Source: Stenotrophomonas sp. ATCM1_4 (lineage in GTDB: Bacteria > Pseudomonadota > Gammaproteobacteria > Xanthomonadales > Xanthomonadaceae). From it: a DNA stretch of 64,000 nt. Of the stretch, positions 44,601 to 53,284 are shown piece after piece (position 1 is the first letter of the stretch; each line of letters opens with the position of its first letter). The translations under genes were made by a program, and so were the position numbers. A model generated the notes under the pieces. It saw only the letters and a program-made list of their open reading frames with translations. It made no database searches and was not told where the DNA came from. The stretch lies in NCBI RefSeq assembly GCF_004348115.1, contig NZ_QPFB01000001.1:3240028-3304027 (forward strand), given 5' to 3'.

Positions 44601-47600
44601 CAGGTCCTCGACCTCGTCCACCTGCGCCGCAATCTCCGACACCTGCATGTCGGCGTCGGCATCGGTATCGGCATCGGCAACAAGGTCGGCGTCCTGCACC
44701 GACGGCGCTTCGACTTCACTCGGCGCGGCCACCTCGGCCTCGTCGGACACGGACGGTTCCAGCGCGTTCGCCTCGCGGGCCGGAACGACCTCCTCGGCTG
44801 GCGTGTCCTTGCGGAACGCCGCGGCCGCGACGCCCGCGACCGCGGCGCCGGCCGTCGCCAGCCAGGCGAACGGTGACGATGTCCCCGAAGCCGCCGGGGA
44901 CTCAACCGCTTCCTGCGCGGACGGCGCTTCGGCCGCTTCTGCGGGTGCCTGGCGGACGTCGTCGGCGAAGGCAACCGGTGCCTCATCGATCGGTGCCCGC
45001 TGTGCGGCTTCATCCACGTCGGCGTGGGAATCCTGCTGCGCGGTATCGGCTGCATCGACAACATTCAACGCGGCGGCAACCGCGTCCGTCGTGGTCGTCG
45101 GCTCGACGGCCATCTCCGCTTCGGCGGACGACAGGTCCACAGGCGATTCGATGGCCTGTCCGGCATCCGTCTGCACATCCTGCACCGGCACGGCGCCCGG
45201 CGTGCCTTCCAGCAGCGATGCATCCAGGTACGCCGACAGGTCTTCGGCCATGGACAGTTCCGGGGCGGACGGCTCCGCCGCGCCGGTTTCCTCGACGGCT
45301 GCGGGGTCGGCGTCGTCCAGCGACAACTCGTCCTCGGCCGGCATCGGCGGCCACTTGGCATCCGGCAATGCATCGACCAGCTCCTGCAGGCGTTCGGCCA
45401 CACCCGGGAATGCCGGGATGCGGGGCGCCGGGTCGCGCAGTGCGTTGATGGTGGTGTCGATGGCCGCTGCCATCTGCGACAGCGCCTGTACACCGACCGC
45501 GCCCGGCACGATGCCGGCCGCCAGCGAGCGCTTGACGAAGGATTCGGCCGGCGAGGTGATGCTGGTGATCACCGGCACGTCGGTCATCGCGAACGCACCG
45601 CTCATGGTGTGCACGGCGCGCAACAGGTCTTCGTTGACCGGCTGCGGTGCCGCGTTCGACTGGGCCAACCAGCGATTGACCGTTTCCAGGTGCACGCTGA
45701 CCTCGGCTTCGAGGATCTCGCGCAGCACGCTGTCCACCGAGGCCGGGGTGCCTTCCGCCTCGACGGCGGCCACCGCCATCGGCTCGGCCACGATCGCCTC
45801 GGCGACCGGCGCGGGTGCCGGAGCAGGCGCAGCACTCGGCGTCTGGTAGAACGCTTCCTCGCCCGCGGCGACGCGGTCGGCCACATCCTGCATGCCCAGC
45901 AGGTCCGAATGCAGGCTGCCGGCGCCGCGCAGCGCGGCATTGAGCTCCGGCAGCACGTCATAGGCCTGGTTGACCATGGCGACCACGGCCGGGCTGGCCG
46001 GGCGACTGCCGTCCAGCACGCGGTTGAGCATGCCTTCGATCTTCCAGCTGAACTCGCCCAGGGTGCGTGCGCCAACCAGGCGACCACTGCCCTTGAGGGT
46101 ATGGAATACGCGGCGCACCGGGCGCAGGCGCTCCATGTTGCCCGGCGCGGCGCGCCAGGCCGTCAACAGGTGCCCCAGGTTGACCAGTTCTTCGTCGAAC
46201 TCCTCGATGAAGACATCGCGGATGTCCTGGTCGATGTCATCACCACCATCGATGAACCCGCCATCGAGCGTGGCGAACGACACCGGTGCACGCGCGGCAG
46301 GTGCGGCGGCCGCGGCCTCCACCAGCTCCGGCACGCGTGCCGGTTCCGGCGCGGCCGGGCGTGCGAACGGATCGAACGCGTCGGCGGCGGCGTTGAGCTC
46401 GGCCATGAAGGCGGCAGCCTCGGCATCGGCCACTTCCACCGCTTCGGGCACCTGTTGGGCGACCACGACCGGTGGCTCCTCGGCCGGTGCCACCGGTGCG
46501 GCGGCATGGACGGCTTCGGTCGGTTGCTGCGCGAGCGGCGCTTCCTCCAGTTGCCAGTCAGCCGGTGCGTTGATCGCGGCGGGTTCGGCGGGTTCGGCGG
46601 GTTCGGCGGGTTCGGCGGGTTCGGCGGGTTCGGCGGGCGACGCTGCTTGCAGCGTGACTGCCTCGTCCAGCTCCGGCGCGAAGAAACCGTCGGCAACGGT
46701 CACGTCCTGTACCGCAACCGGCTCGACGCGCGCAGACGCATCGTCCAACTCCAGCAGGCTGCTGTCGAAGGTGAAGACCGTCGATGCCGCGCCCTCCGGC
46801 ACGACCTCCTCGGAGGCCACCGGGTCGAAGGCCTGGAAAGCGGTGGGTGCGATGTCCGTGGCCGGTGCATCGTCACGCTCTTCCAGCACGATCGGCGCCA
46901 CGACATCGTCGTTGCCCACCGGCTGCGTGTATTCGGCCGCGACCGGGTCGAACACCGACGCATCCGCGGTGACAGCCGGTTCGGCCGGCACCTCGAACGG
47001 CCCGGCGACATTCGGCACCGGCGGCAGTTCGTTCAAGGTTGGCTTGGCATGGATGGCCGCGCCGAACAGCAATGGATAGGCCGGCGTTGGCGTGGCAGCG
47101 GCAGGCGCGATCTCCGGCAGCGGCGGCGGAACCACCGCGGCAACCGGCTCCTGAACCAGGGGCTCGGCCTGCGGAGCGGCTTCCTCGACGATGACCGGCG
47201 TTTCCTGCACCGGCTCCAGATCCCACCGCGGCGGCTCGACCGGCGGCTCGGCCGCTACCGGGGCCTCGACGAGCGCAACCGGGGCAGCTTCCGCCACGGC
47301 AGGTGCGTCCATCGTGACGGCGGCGGCCATGCCAGCTGGCGCGTCGACGGTCAATGCCGGGATCGGCCAGTAATGCAGTGCTTCCAGGCTGCTGCGGGTG
47401 ATGTCGAGGATGTCCTCGCGGCCCGAGCGGCGGTCACGCAGCGCTTCGAGGTAGTACTCCAGGCTGGCCATGGCGTCGGCCAGGGTATCCAGCTGGCGGC
47501 CACCGGGAATGCGGCGGCGCCCGATCAGTTCGGATTCGATGTACTGGCGCACGGCCAGCAGGTAGTCGGCCGGCTGCGGCAGTTCCAGCATGCGCAGCGC

Positions 47601-48599
47601 GCCGGCGACCTCGCCGAGCAGGCGCGGCACTTCGGCCAGGCGCTCGTGGTCCCAGTTGGTCTCGATGAAGGCGACGAACGATTCCCGCGCGGCGGTGAAG
47701 TTGGCGATGGCTTCGTGCGCCAGCACCTCCACCGTGCGCCGGGTTTCCACCGCGGCCGCGTCGTCCTCGCCTTCGGCATTCGCGCCGAGGTGGGCGACCT
47801 GGTCGTCCAGCGAGGCGTCCACGTACAGCAGCGAGCCGGCGATATCCAGCAACAGGTTGTCGTCGATGCCACGGTTGCCGGCGACCACCTCGGCCAGCGC
47901 GTCGCGCTGCTTGGCGACGATGCCGCGGGCAACGCCCAGGCCCATCACGCCCAGCGTGTCGGACACCGCGCGCAGTTCGTCGACCTGGGTCTGCAGGTCG
48001 GCCGCGTTGCCACCGGTGCGCACGTGCAGGTCCAGCGCATCCTTGATGCGCATCAGGTCTTCCTTGACCGCGTTGCCGACCGTGTCGAGCAGTTCGCGGT
48101 TGCGGCCACGCAGGCTGCCGCGGGCATGTTCCAGTTCGGCCGGGCTGGCGTCGCTGGCATCGGGGTTGAACGCGAACAGCACGCTCTCGTTGATGCCCTC
48201 GGCACCACGCGCGGCGCGGATCTCGTTGAGCAGCGGCAGCAGCACGATCGGGATGTCGCGGTGGCCGTTCTGCAGGCGCTCCAGGTAGTCCGGCAACAGC
48301 ACGGTGCCGCGCATCAGCGTGGCGCAGGCTTCCTCGCGCTCGGGCACGGCGCCGTCGCGCACTGCGTTGGCCAGCAGCTCCAGCTCCTCGGCCACCATCG
48401 CCGGGGCGTACAGCTCGACCATGCGCAGCGTGCCCTGCACCTGGTGCAGGTAGCCGGCGCAGAAACGCATGCGGCTGGTGTCGCTGGGGTCTTCAACGAA
48501 CTGCTCGACCTCGTTGCGCACCTGGCGCAGGGTCTCGTCCAGCTCCGGCTTGACCCAGCCCAGCGCCGCGTGGCTCATGGCATCGCGCAAGGTACTCAT
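41625..48599 (-). CDS. chpA: Chemotaxis histidine kinase ChpA (type IV pilus sensory system)
   Basis: 2324 residues, close to Pseudomonas ChpA. In order: degenerate Hpt-like segments at the amino end (LHQVQGTLRMV near 53), Hpt domains with H833 (FHTLKGSGRLVG), H997 (VHTMSGAFA) and H1588 (LHTLKGGARMAG) separated by long acidic Ala/Glu/Asp/Val linkers, then the CheA core with dimer helices, an ATPase domain (RNSVAHGLEEPAARA, VADDGAGLD, LAGRGVGMDVV), a CheW-like domain, and a carboxy receiver with phospho-acceptor D2250 (LMLLDIEMPRMDGYEL). It phosphorylates PilG and PilH to control twitching and cAMP signalling. The linker holds a run of EPA repeats. It is preceded by pilJ. Confidence 0.96.
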   Translation of the reverse strand: MSTLRDAMSHAALGWVKPELDETLRQVRNEVEQFVEDPSDTSRMRFCAGYLHQVQGTLRMVELYAPAMVAEELELLANAVRDGAVPEREEACATLMRGTVLLPDYLERLQNGHRDIPIVLLPLLNEIRAARGAEGINESVLFAFNPDASDASPAELEHARGSLRGRNRELLDTVGNAVKEDLMRIKDALDLHVRTGGNAADLQTQVDELRAVSDTLGVMGLGVARGIVAKQRDALAEVVAGNRGIDDNLLLDIAGSLLYVDASLDDQVAHLGANAEGEDDAAAVETRRTVEVLAHEAIANFTAARESFVAFIETNWDHERLAEVPRLLGEVAGALRMLELPQPADYLLAVRQYIESELIGRRRIPGGRQLDTLADAMASLEYYLEALRDRRSGREDILDITRSSLEALHYWPIPALTVDAPAGMAAAVTMDAPAVAEAAPVALVEAPVAAEPPVEPPRWDLEPVQETPVIVEEAAPQAEPLVQEPVAAVVPPPLPEIAPAAATPTPAYPLLFGAAIHAKPTLNELPPVPNVAGPFEVPAEPAVTADASVFDPVAAEYTQPVGNDDVVAPIVLEERDDAPATDIAPTAFQAFDPVASEEVVPEGAASTVFTFDSSLLELDDASARVEPVAVQDVTVADGFFAPELDEAVTLQAASPAEPAEPAEPAEPAEPAEPAAINAPADWQLEEAPLAQQPTEAVHAAAPVAPAEEPPVVVAQQVPEAVEVADAEAAAFMAELNAAADAFDPFARPAAPEPARVPELVEAAAAAPAARAPVSFATLDGGFIDGGDDIDQDIRDVFIEEFDEELVNLGHLLTAWRAAPGNMERLRPVRRVFHTLKGSGRLVGARTLGEFSWKIEGMLNRVLDGSRPASPAVVAMVNQAYDVLPELNAALRGAGSLHSDLLGMQDVADRVAAGEEAFYQTPSAAPAPAPAPVAEAIVAEPMAVAAVEAEGTPASVDSVLREILEAEVSVHLETVNRWLAQSNAAPQPVNEDLLRAVHTMSGAFAMTDVPVITSITSPAESFVKRSLAAGIVPGAVGVQALSQMAAAIDTTINALRDPAPRIPAFPGVAERLQELVDALPDAKWPPMPAEDELSLDDADPAAVEETGAAEPSAPELSMAEDLSAYLDASLLEGTPGAVPVQDVQTDAGQAIESPVDLSSAEAEMAVEPTTTTDAVAAALNVVDAADTAQQDSHADVDEAAQRAPIDEAPVAFADDVRQAPAEAAEAPSAQEAVESPAASGTSSPFAWLATAGAAVAGVAAAAFRKDTPAEEVVPAREANALEPSVSDEAEVAAPSEVEAPSVQDADLVADADTDADADMQVSEIAAQVDEVEDLSAELAPLADSETVPASEAALHDVDAEGAVAVGNDVDALPEAVVVDVAETASDVAATDAAVDEATAAVEDADVSAPSEMWLEDTRDVAEDAPLEDAAAEAAVAAVLEDAAVDVPVAVVVERDAAATAGAEVAIDPVVDAEGIDTPAADVAGQGDEITAPAEPVADVPVDVPGMAARIELAPLTAPLPEDQRVVVSEPVLAELVVGPLDFNELDRELVDIFVEEGKDLLDHCDGLLHELRSTPEDREALAGLQRDLHTLKGGARMAGINAIGDLGHGIESLLEAVAANRTEMTRDDVTLLERGFDRLHQLLVHTGDHHAVQMPLDLIGAFEARTDGRAEAAPAPVEAPALDASAPMPVTDEVQPQPLAAAVPLSAPVIDEQAAEEDGAPRGQEQVRVRADLLDSLVNHAGEVAIYRSRLEQQLGAFRGAMAELDRTNARLRDQLRRLDLETEAQIVARYRREHEQADQTFDPLELDRFSTLQQLSRALNESAADLGGLQGVLDELSRNYDTLLQQQSRVSSELQDGLMRARMVPFDGLVPRLRRVVRQAAHDTGKQVHLKLEGTHGELDRNVLDRMVAPLEHMLRNSVAHGLEEPAARARAGKAEEGEIALRLRREGSEIVLEVADDGAGLDRAAIRRRAEQRGLLGADEQIDDSQLDQMIFASGFSTSEQVSQLAGRGVGMDVVRNEVRQLGGSVDIHSERGHGATFTLRLPQTLAVTQAVFVRIGETTYAVPVASVSGIGRIFRERFESGQSGYHYNGEDFTLYNLGTLVGQAAAKAEGQNEIPLLLVRSGDLRAAVAIDQVLGNREIVVKPVGLQIASVPGIYGATITGEGNVVVILDVAPLVRRHLAQPQQAVEATVVTSQRHAPLVMVVDDSLTMRKVTGRVLERHNFEVAAARDGVEALELLEERVPDLMLLDIEMPRMDGYELATAMRADPRYKDVPIVMITSRSGDKHRQRAFEIGVQRYLGKPYQELDLMRNVYDLLGIARVRE
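46578..46637 (-). repeat. 9-bp tandem repeat in chpA (EPA repeats)
   Basis: Six perfect copies of GGCGGGTTC on the plus strand (46578-46631) plus a partial seventh encode an in-frame run of Glu-Pro-Ala in the linker before the H833 Hpt domain. Each copy adds exactly three residues, so length changes would keep the frame. Confidence 0.9.
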
Positions 48600-48706
48600 C
48601 GCACTCCCCTGTACAGCAGCGATCGCATGGCGAGGTTCTGGCCCTGCTTCGCGGTATGGCAATACTTCATCTGCTGGTTCCCTTCATCCCCGACCAGTCA
48701 GCCCGT

Positions 48707-50743
48707 TCAAGCCGGCAGCTTGAAGTCGGCCACCGAACGCCGCAGCTCGGCCGCCAGCTGGTTCAGCTGGCCCAGCGAATCGGCGGTCTGCCCCGCACCG
48801 TGCGAGGTCTGGCCGGTAATCTGCCGGATCACGCCCATGGTCTGGGTGATGTCGGTAGCGGCTGCGGCCTGCTGGTTGGCGGCGACGGAGATGCTCTTGA
48901 TGAGGTTGTTCAGCGCATTGGACACGCGTTCGATTTCGGTCAGCGCGGTACCGGCGTCCTCGGCCAGGCGCGCACCGGACACCACTTCTGCGGTGGTCTG
49001 CTCCATCGAGGTGACCGCTTCATTGGTATCGGCCTGAATCGCCTGGACCAGGCCTTCGATTCGACGGGTCGCGCCGGAGGTACGTTCTGCCAGGCGCTGC
49101 ACTTCGTCGGCCACGACCGCGAAGCCGCGGCCCGCTTCACCGGCCGACGCCGCCTGCACGGCCGCGTTCAATGCCAGGATGTTGGTCTGCTCGGAAATGT
49201 CGTTGATCAGTTCCACGATCGAGCCGATCTCCTGCGAGGACTCGCCCAGCCGCTTGATGCGCTTGGAGGTTTCCTGGATCTGGTCGCGGATCTGGTCCAT
49301 GCCCTGGATGGTCTGGCGCACCACGCCGGCACCCTCGGTCGCGATGACCACCGAGCGCTGTGCCACTTCGGCCGACTCGCTGGAGTTGCGCGACACCTGT
49401 TCAATGGAGGTCGCGATTTCGCCGATGCGGTCCGAGGCGCTGGTGATCTCGTCGGCCTGGTGGCCGGCCGCTTCTGCCAGCTGCATGGCGGTGGCCTGGG
49501 TTTCCTGCGCCGACACCGCCACCTTGCTGGAGATGTCGTTGATGGTGGTCACCAGGTGGCGCAGTTCGTCCACGGCGTAGTTGATTGCGTCGGCGATGGC
49601 GCCGGTCATGTCCTCGGTCACCGAGGCCTTCACCGTCAGGTCACCTTCACCGAGCGAGCTGATTTCGTCCAGCAGCCGCATGATTGCCTGCTGGTTGCGG
49701 CTGTTGAACTCCACCTGCGTCTGGTAGCGGGTTTCCTGTTCGCGCGAACGGCTGCGCACGGTGCTCCAGACGAACATGATGATCGACAGCACCGACAGGC
49801 CGCCGAACACCACGCTCCACCAGAAGTTCGGGAAGATGCGGGTATCACGGGTCGAGCCGAAGGCCGAGAACGCATCGAACAGCCTGCGGCTGCTCTCCAG
49901 CATCTTGTCCGAGCCGGTGGTCAGCGCGGTGGCCGAGGACTGTGCGGCGAACAGGTTGCGCGAGCTGGCCAGGATGGCGTCGGCGTCCTTCTTCATCTTC
50001 GCCCACTGGTTGGCCGACTGCTCCAGCGCCACCTGTGCATCGGCGCTGCGCACCGCGGTGATGCCCATTTCCTGGTTGCCGTGGCGCAGGCCTTCCAGCA
50101 CCTGCGAGAACACCACCATGTCGCGCGCAAGCGCGTCGCCGGCGCCGCTGGCGCCCGGGCCACCGGCGCGGATTTCGGTCACGCGGCGGGCCATCGTGCC
50201 GGCCACCACGACCTGCTGCAGGCCGTTGTACACCTGCGAGGACTGCGCGCCACCGGCGGTCATTTCGCGCACCACCTCGTTCAACTGCGCCTGCAGCTGC
50301 GGCACCGCGCCGACAAAGCTGTCGGCGTTGCCGGCCAGCGCCATGATCGCCGGCTCACTGGCCACGATCTGTTCGGCGTTCTTGGACAGCGGCTTCCAGG
50401 TATCGACCAGGTTGGCCAGCGGGCGGGACACGCCGGCCTCGGTGCCGAAGCGGCCCTGCAGCTCGCTTACGGTGCCTTCGATCTTGCTGCGGGTGTCCTT
50501 GAACGCGGCATACGCCGTGCGGCTGCCGCCCACGGCGTCGCGGCCCTGGTTGGCCAGCTGCTGTGACAGCACCTGCAGGTCGGCCGCGCCGGTACTGGCG
50601 CCTGCCAGGCGGCTGCCCTGCCACGTTGCCACACCGGTGTTGGCGCCGAAGACGATCATCGACAGCACCAGCAGGCCCAACCAGAAGTTGGTGCCCACGT
50701 TGCCCAGCTTGCCGGCCCTGGTGGATTCAGGAGCAGTACTCAT
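48707..50743 (-). CDS. pilJ: Type IV pilus methyl-accepting chemotaxis protein
   Basis: 678 residues. An amino-terminal membrane segment (about 18-38), a periplasmic helical domain with PilJ-type repeats to about 300, and a second segment (about 302-322) precede a HAMP-like linker. The signalling tip [22 protein letters not shown] (about 535-556) is intact. PilJ senses pili or surface contact and controls the ChpA kinase through PilI and ChpC. Possible methylation glutamines and glutamates flank the tip, but no CheR-type gene is present in this cluster. It lies between pilI and chpA, with gaps of 41 and 107 bases. Confidence 0.95.
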   Translation of the reverse strand: MSTAPESTRAGKLGNVGTNFWLGLLVLSMIVFGANTGVATWQGSRLAGASTGAADLQVLSQQLANQGRDAVGGSRTAYAAFKDTRSKIEGTVSELQGRFGTEAGVSRPLANLVDTWKPLSKNAEQIVASEPAIMALAGNADSFVGAVPQLQAQLNEVVREMTAGGAQSSQVYNGLQQVVVAGTMARRVTEIRAGGPGASGAGDALARDMVVFSQVLEGLRHGNQEMGITAVRSADAQVALEQSANQWAKMKKDADAILASSRNLFAAQSSATALTTGSDKMLESSRRLFDAFSAFGSTRDTRIFPNFWWSVVFGGLSVLSIIMFVWSTVRSRSREQETRYQTQVEFNSRNQQAIMRLLDEISSLGEGDLTVKASVTEDMTGAIADAINYAVDELRHLVTTINDISSKVAVSAQETQATAMQLAEAAGHQADEITSASDRIGEIATSIEQVSRNSSESAEVAQRSVVIATEGAGVVRQTIQGMDQIRDQIQETSKRIKRLGESSQEIGSIVELINDISEQTNILALNAAVQAASAGEAGRGFAVVADEVQRLAERTSGATRRIEGLVQAIQADTNEAVTSMEQTTAEVVSGARLAEDAGTALTEIERVSNALNNLIKSISVAANQQAAAATDITQTMGVIRQITGQTSHGAGQTADSLGQLNQLAAELRRSVADFKLPA

Positions 50744-50784
50744 CGTTCGACCTCGATATCAATGCGATGAAGCAGGCACGCCAA

Positions 50785-51315
50785 TCAGGCGGCGGCCTGC
50801 CGGAATTCAGGAGTGCGGGAAAGCAACGACAGCGAAAACACGCCCCAGTCGCGCCCCTCGTCGTGGAAGGCGCGCTCGACGAAGTGGGCATAACGGCCCT
50901 GGGCGATGTCACCGGCCGGCACCTGCATGTGCTGCTCGAAGCTGCGCTGGCCGTACAACTCGTCGATGACCAGCGCCACGTCGCCGCCGGCCTGGCGCAT
51001 GATCAGCACGCGCTGGCCTTCCTGCGGCGCGGTACGCTCGCCTTCGAGGAAATTCTTCAGGTCCACCACCGGGAACAGGTTGCCGCGCAGGTTGCCCACG
51101 CCCAGCAGCCACGGCTGCGCGCCGGGCACCAGGGTGATCGGCGGCATCGGCACGATTTCGACCACTTCGCGGAAGTCGGACACCAGGTGGCGCGTGCCGA
51201 TGCGGAAGCCCACCCCGCGCCAGACATCCTGTGAGAAGCGCCGCTCGGGCAACTGCACCGCGTGCGCCAGGCTGCGCCGTTCGTAAGCTTCAAGGATGTC
51301 GAAGGGAGAACGCAT
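50785..51315 (-). CDS. pilI: CheW-like adaptor of the Pil-Chp system
   Basis: 176 residues from ATG at 51313-51315, whose first base is shared with the pilH stop (TGATG). The CheW fold runs from about residue 30: GVGFRIGTRHLVSDFREVVEIVPMPPITLVPGAQPWLLGVGNLRGNLFPVVDLKNFL, then RVLIMRQAGGDVALVIDELYGQRSF. It couples PilJ to ChpA. A longer reading beginning at 51318 uses a TTG and overlaps pilH further, so the ATG was preferred. Confidence 0.93.
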   Translation of the reverse strand: MRSPFDILEAYERRSLAHAVQLPERRFSQDVWRGVGFRIGTRHLVSDFREVVEIVPMPPITLVPGAQPWLLGVGNLRGNLFPVVDLKNFLEGERTAPQEGQRVLIMRQAGGDVALVIDELYGQRSFEQHMQVPAGDIAQGRYAHFVERAFHDEGRDWGVFSLSLLSRTPEFRQAAA

Positions 51316-51677
51316 CAACCCACCAATTTGTTGATCCGCGCGATCAGGTCATCCTCACGCGGCGGCTTGACGATGTAGTCGGTCGCACCCTGGCGCATGC
51401 CCCAGGCCTTGTCCGTTTCCATGCTCTTGGTGCTGACGATCAGCACCGGGATATCGCGGGTGGCCTCGTCACGCGACATCGCGCGCGTGGCCTGGAAACC
51501 GCTCATGCCCGGCAGCACCACGTCCATCAACACCAGTTGCGGCCCCTGGCTGCGTGCGATCTGCAGCCCTTCCTCGGCGTTGTCCGCCGACAATACTTCG
51601 TGGCCGGCCTTGACCAGCCATTGCGTAAACACCGCCCGGTCGGTCGGTGAGTCTTCGATCAACAGAATTCGAGCCAT
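51315..51677 (-). CDS. pilH: Response regulator PilH
   Basis: 120 residues, a stand-alone receiver domain. The acidic pair is in LLIEDSPTDR (E8, D9), the phospho-acceptor is D52 in VLMDVVLPGMSGF, and the lysine is in YIVKPPRED. In Pseudomonas PilH acts with PilG in coordinating pilus retraction and cAMP production, downstream of ChpA. It starts 17 bases after pilG. Confidence 0.94.
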   Translation of the reverse strand: MARILLIEDSPTDRAVFTQWLVKAGHEVLSADNAEEGLQIARSQGPQLVLMDVVLPGMSGFQATRAMSRDEATRDIPVLIVSTKSMETDKAWGMRQGATDYIVKPPREDDLIARINKLVG

Positions 51678-51694
51678 TTTGCCTTACCCCCTGG

Positions 51695-52096
51695 TCAGGC
51701 GTTGACGTATGTGCGGATGGCACCCAGTAGTTCGTCGCGGGTAAATGGCTTGGTGAGGTACTGCTCGGAGCCGACGATGCGGCCGCGTGCCTTGTCGAAC
51801 AGGCCATCCTTGGACGAGAGCATGATCACCGGCGTCGACTTGAACAGCTGGTTGCCCTTGATCAGGGCACAGGTCTGATACCCGTCCAGACGCGGCATCA
51901 TGATGTCGACGAAGATGATCTGTGGCTGCTGGTCGGCGATCTTGGCCAATGCCTCGAAGCCATCGGTCGCGGTAACGACCTCGCAGCCTTCACGTTTCAG
52001 AAGTGTTTCGGCGGTACGCCGGATGGTCTTCGAGTCATCGATCACCATCACCCTCAGTCCTGCGAGTTCCCCACCCGCAGCCATTTCTTCAACCAT
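51695..52096 (-). CDS. pilG: Response regulator PilG
   Basis: 133 residues from ATG at 52094-52096. The receiver domain has VMVIDDSKTIRRTAETLLKREGCEV, phospho-acceptor D64 in IIFVDIMMPRLDGYQTCALIK, and PFTRDELLGAIRTYV at the end, nearly identical in pattern to Pseudomonas PilG. It controls pilus extension and polarity. It is the first gene of the seven-gene minus-strand cluster; its promoter is probably at 52151-52181. A 10-residue in-frame extension upstream is possible but unsupported. Confidence 0.95.
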   Translation of the reverse strand: MVEEMAAGGELAGLRVMVIDDSKTIRRTAETLLKREGCEVVTATDGFEALAKIADQQPQIIFVDIMMPRLDGYQTCALIKGNQLFKSTPVIMLSSKDGLFDKARGRIVGSEQYLTKPFTRDELLGAIRTYVNA

Positions 52097-52150
52097 TTCC
52101 TGTTTCCCCGAACGCGCGGCCTGCATCGACGATGCCGCCGCGAAAGCGCA

Positions 52151-52181
52151 TCTATATCCCAGCCCACGCGGCTGCTGTCAA
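52151..52181 (-). promoter_or_regulatory. Candidate promoter of the pil-chp cluster
   Basis: Minus strand: perfect -35 TTGACA (52181-52176), a 19-base spacer and -10 TATAGA (52156-52151), 54 bases before the pilG start. The spacer is longer than ideal but both boxes are strong. Confidence 0.55.
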
Positions 52182-52333
52182 GCAATGTCCACGGGAACAG
52201 GCCGGACATCCTTCACATGTGACGCACCTCTCATTTATGGCGCAAGTCCATTCAGGCACCCCCGCCCCGTCCCGCGCTGGGCGCACCTGCCACGAACGGC
52301 TACCATCACCGTCTGAATTGCCGGATTGGACCC

Positions 52334-53284
52334 ATGCCTTTAGACGTCATCGTGGTGATGGACCCCATCGCCCACATCAAGATCGCCAAGGACACCACCT
52401 TCGCGATGCTGCTGGAAGCCCAGCGCCGTGGCCACCGCCTGCACTACGTCCGCCCGGGCGGCCTGTCCCTGCACGGGGGCGTGGCCATGGCCGAGGTGGC
52501 GCCGCTGCAGGTCCGCGACGACACGGCCGGCTGGTTCACCCTGGGTGCCTTCGCGCCGCTGGCGTTCGGCCCCGGGCAGATCGTGCTGATGCGCAAGGAC
52601 CCGCCGTTCGACGGCGAGTACCTGTACGACACCCTCGTCCTGGGCATCGCCCAGCAGGCCGGCGCGCTGGTGGTCAACGACCCGCAGGGCCTGCGCGACT
52701 TCAACGAGAAGCTGGCCGCGCTGTTGTTCCCGCAGTGCTGCCCGCCGACCCTGGTCAGCCGCAGCGCCGCCGAGCTGAAGGCCTTCGTGCTTGAACACGG
52801 CCAGGCGGTGCTCAAGCCGCTGGATGGCATGGGCGGCCGCTCGATCTTCCGCAGCGGCACGGGCGATCCGAACCTGAACGTGATCCTGGAAACGCTGACC
52901 GAAGGCGGCCACAAGCTGGCTCTGGCGCAGCGCTTCATCCCCGACATCTGCGCCGGCGACAAGCGCATCCTGCTGGTCGATGGCGAACCGGTGGACTACT
53001 GCCTGGCGCGCATCCCGCAGGGCGACGAGTTCCGCGGCAACCTGGCCGCCGGTGGCCGCGGCGAAGGCCGCCCGCTGAGCGAGCGCGACCGCTGGATCGC
53101 CGCCCAGGTCGGCCCGGAGATGAAGCGCCGCGGCATGCGCTTCGTGGGCCTGGACGTGATCGGCGACTACCTGACCGAGGTCAACGTCACCAGCCCCACC
53201 TGCGTGCGCGAGCTGGACGCCCAGTTCGGCCTGAACATCGCCGGGCAGCTGTTCGACGTCATCGAGGCCGGCCTGACGCAATGA
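52334..53284 (+). CDS. gshB: Glutathione synthetase
   Basis: 316 residues, normal for GshB. ATP-grasp enzyme joining gamma-glutamylcysteine and glycine. Visible blocks: VIVVMDPIAHIKIAKDTTFAMLLEAQRRGH at the start, KPLDGMGGRSIFR (about 158-170), RFIPDICAGDKRILLVDGEPV and the final EVNVTSPTCVRELDAQFGLNIA. It overlaps the next gene, a TonB-like protein, by 4 bases (ATGA). The pilG gene is divergent from it across about 237 bases. Confidence 0.96.
   Translation: MPLDVIVVMDPIAHIKIAKDTTFAMLLEAQRRGHRLHYVRPGGLSLHGGVAMAEVAPLQVRDDTAGWFTLGAFAPLAFGPGQIVLMRKDPPFDGEYLYDTLVLGIAQQAGALVVNDPQGLRDFNEKLAALLFPQCCPPTLVSRSAAELKAFVLEHGQAVLKPLDGMGGRSIFRSGTGDPNLNVILETLTEGGHKLALAQRFIPDICAGDKRILLVDGEPVDYCLARIPQGDEFRGNLAAGGRGEGRPLSERDRWIAAQVGPEMKRRGMRFVGLDVIGDYLTEVNVTSPTCVRELDAQFGLNIAGQLFDVIEAGLTQ

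Noticed and set aside
46578-46637. Tandem 9-bp repeats as a CRISPR array
   Set aside because: Repeats are contiguous, with no spacers, and encode Glu-Pro-Ala in frame within chpA.
45024-49037. A 1337-residue open reading opposite chpA and pilJ, plus others at 43387-45849 and 40959-43058
   Set aside because: They run antisense to strongly supported genes; their composition is His/Arg/Gly- or Ser/Ala-rich as expected for shadow frames in high-GC DNA, and no family motif is visible.
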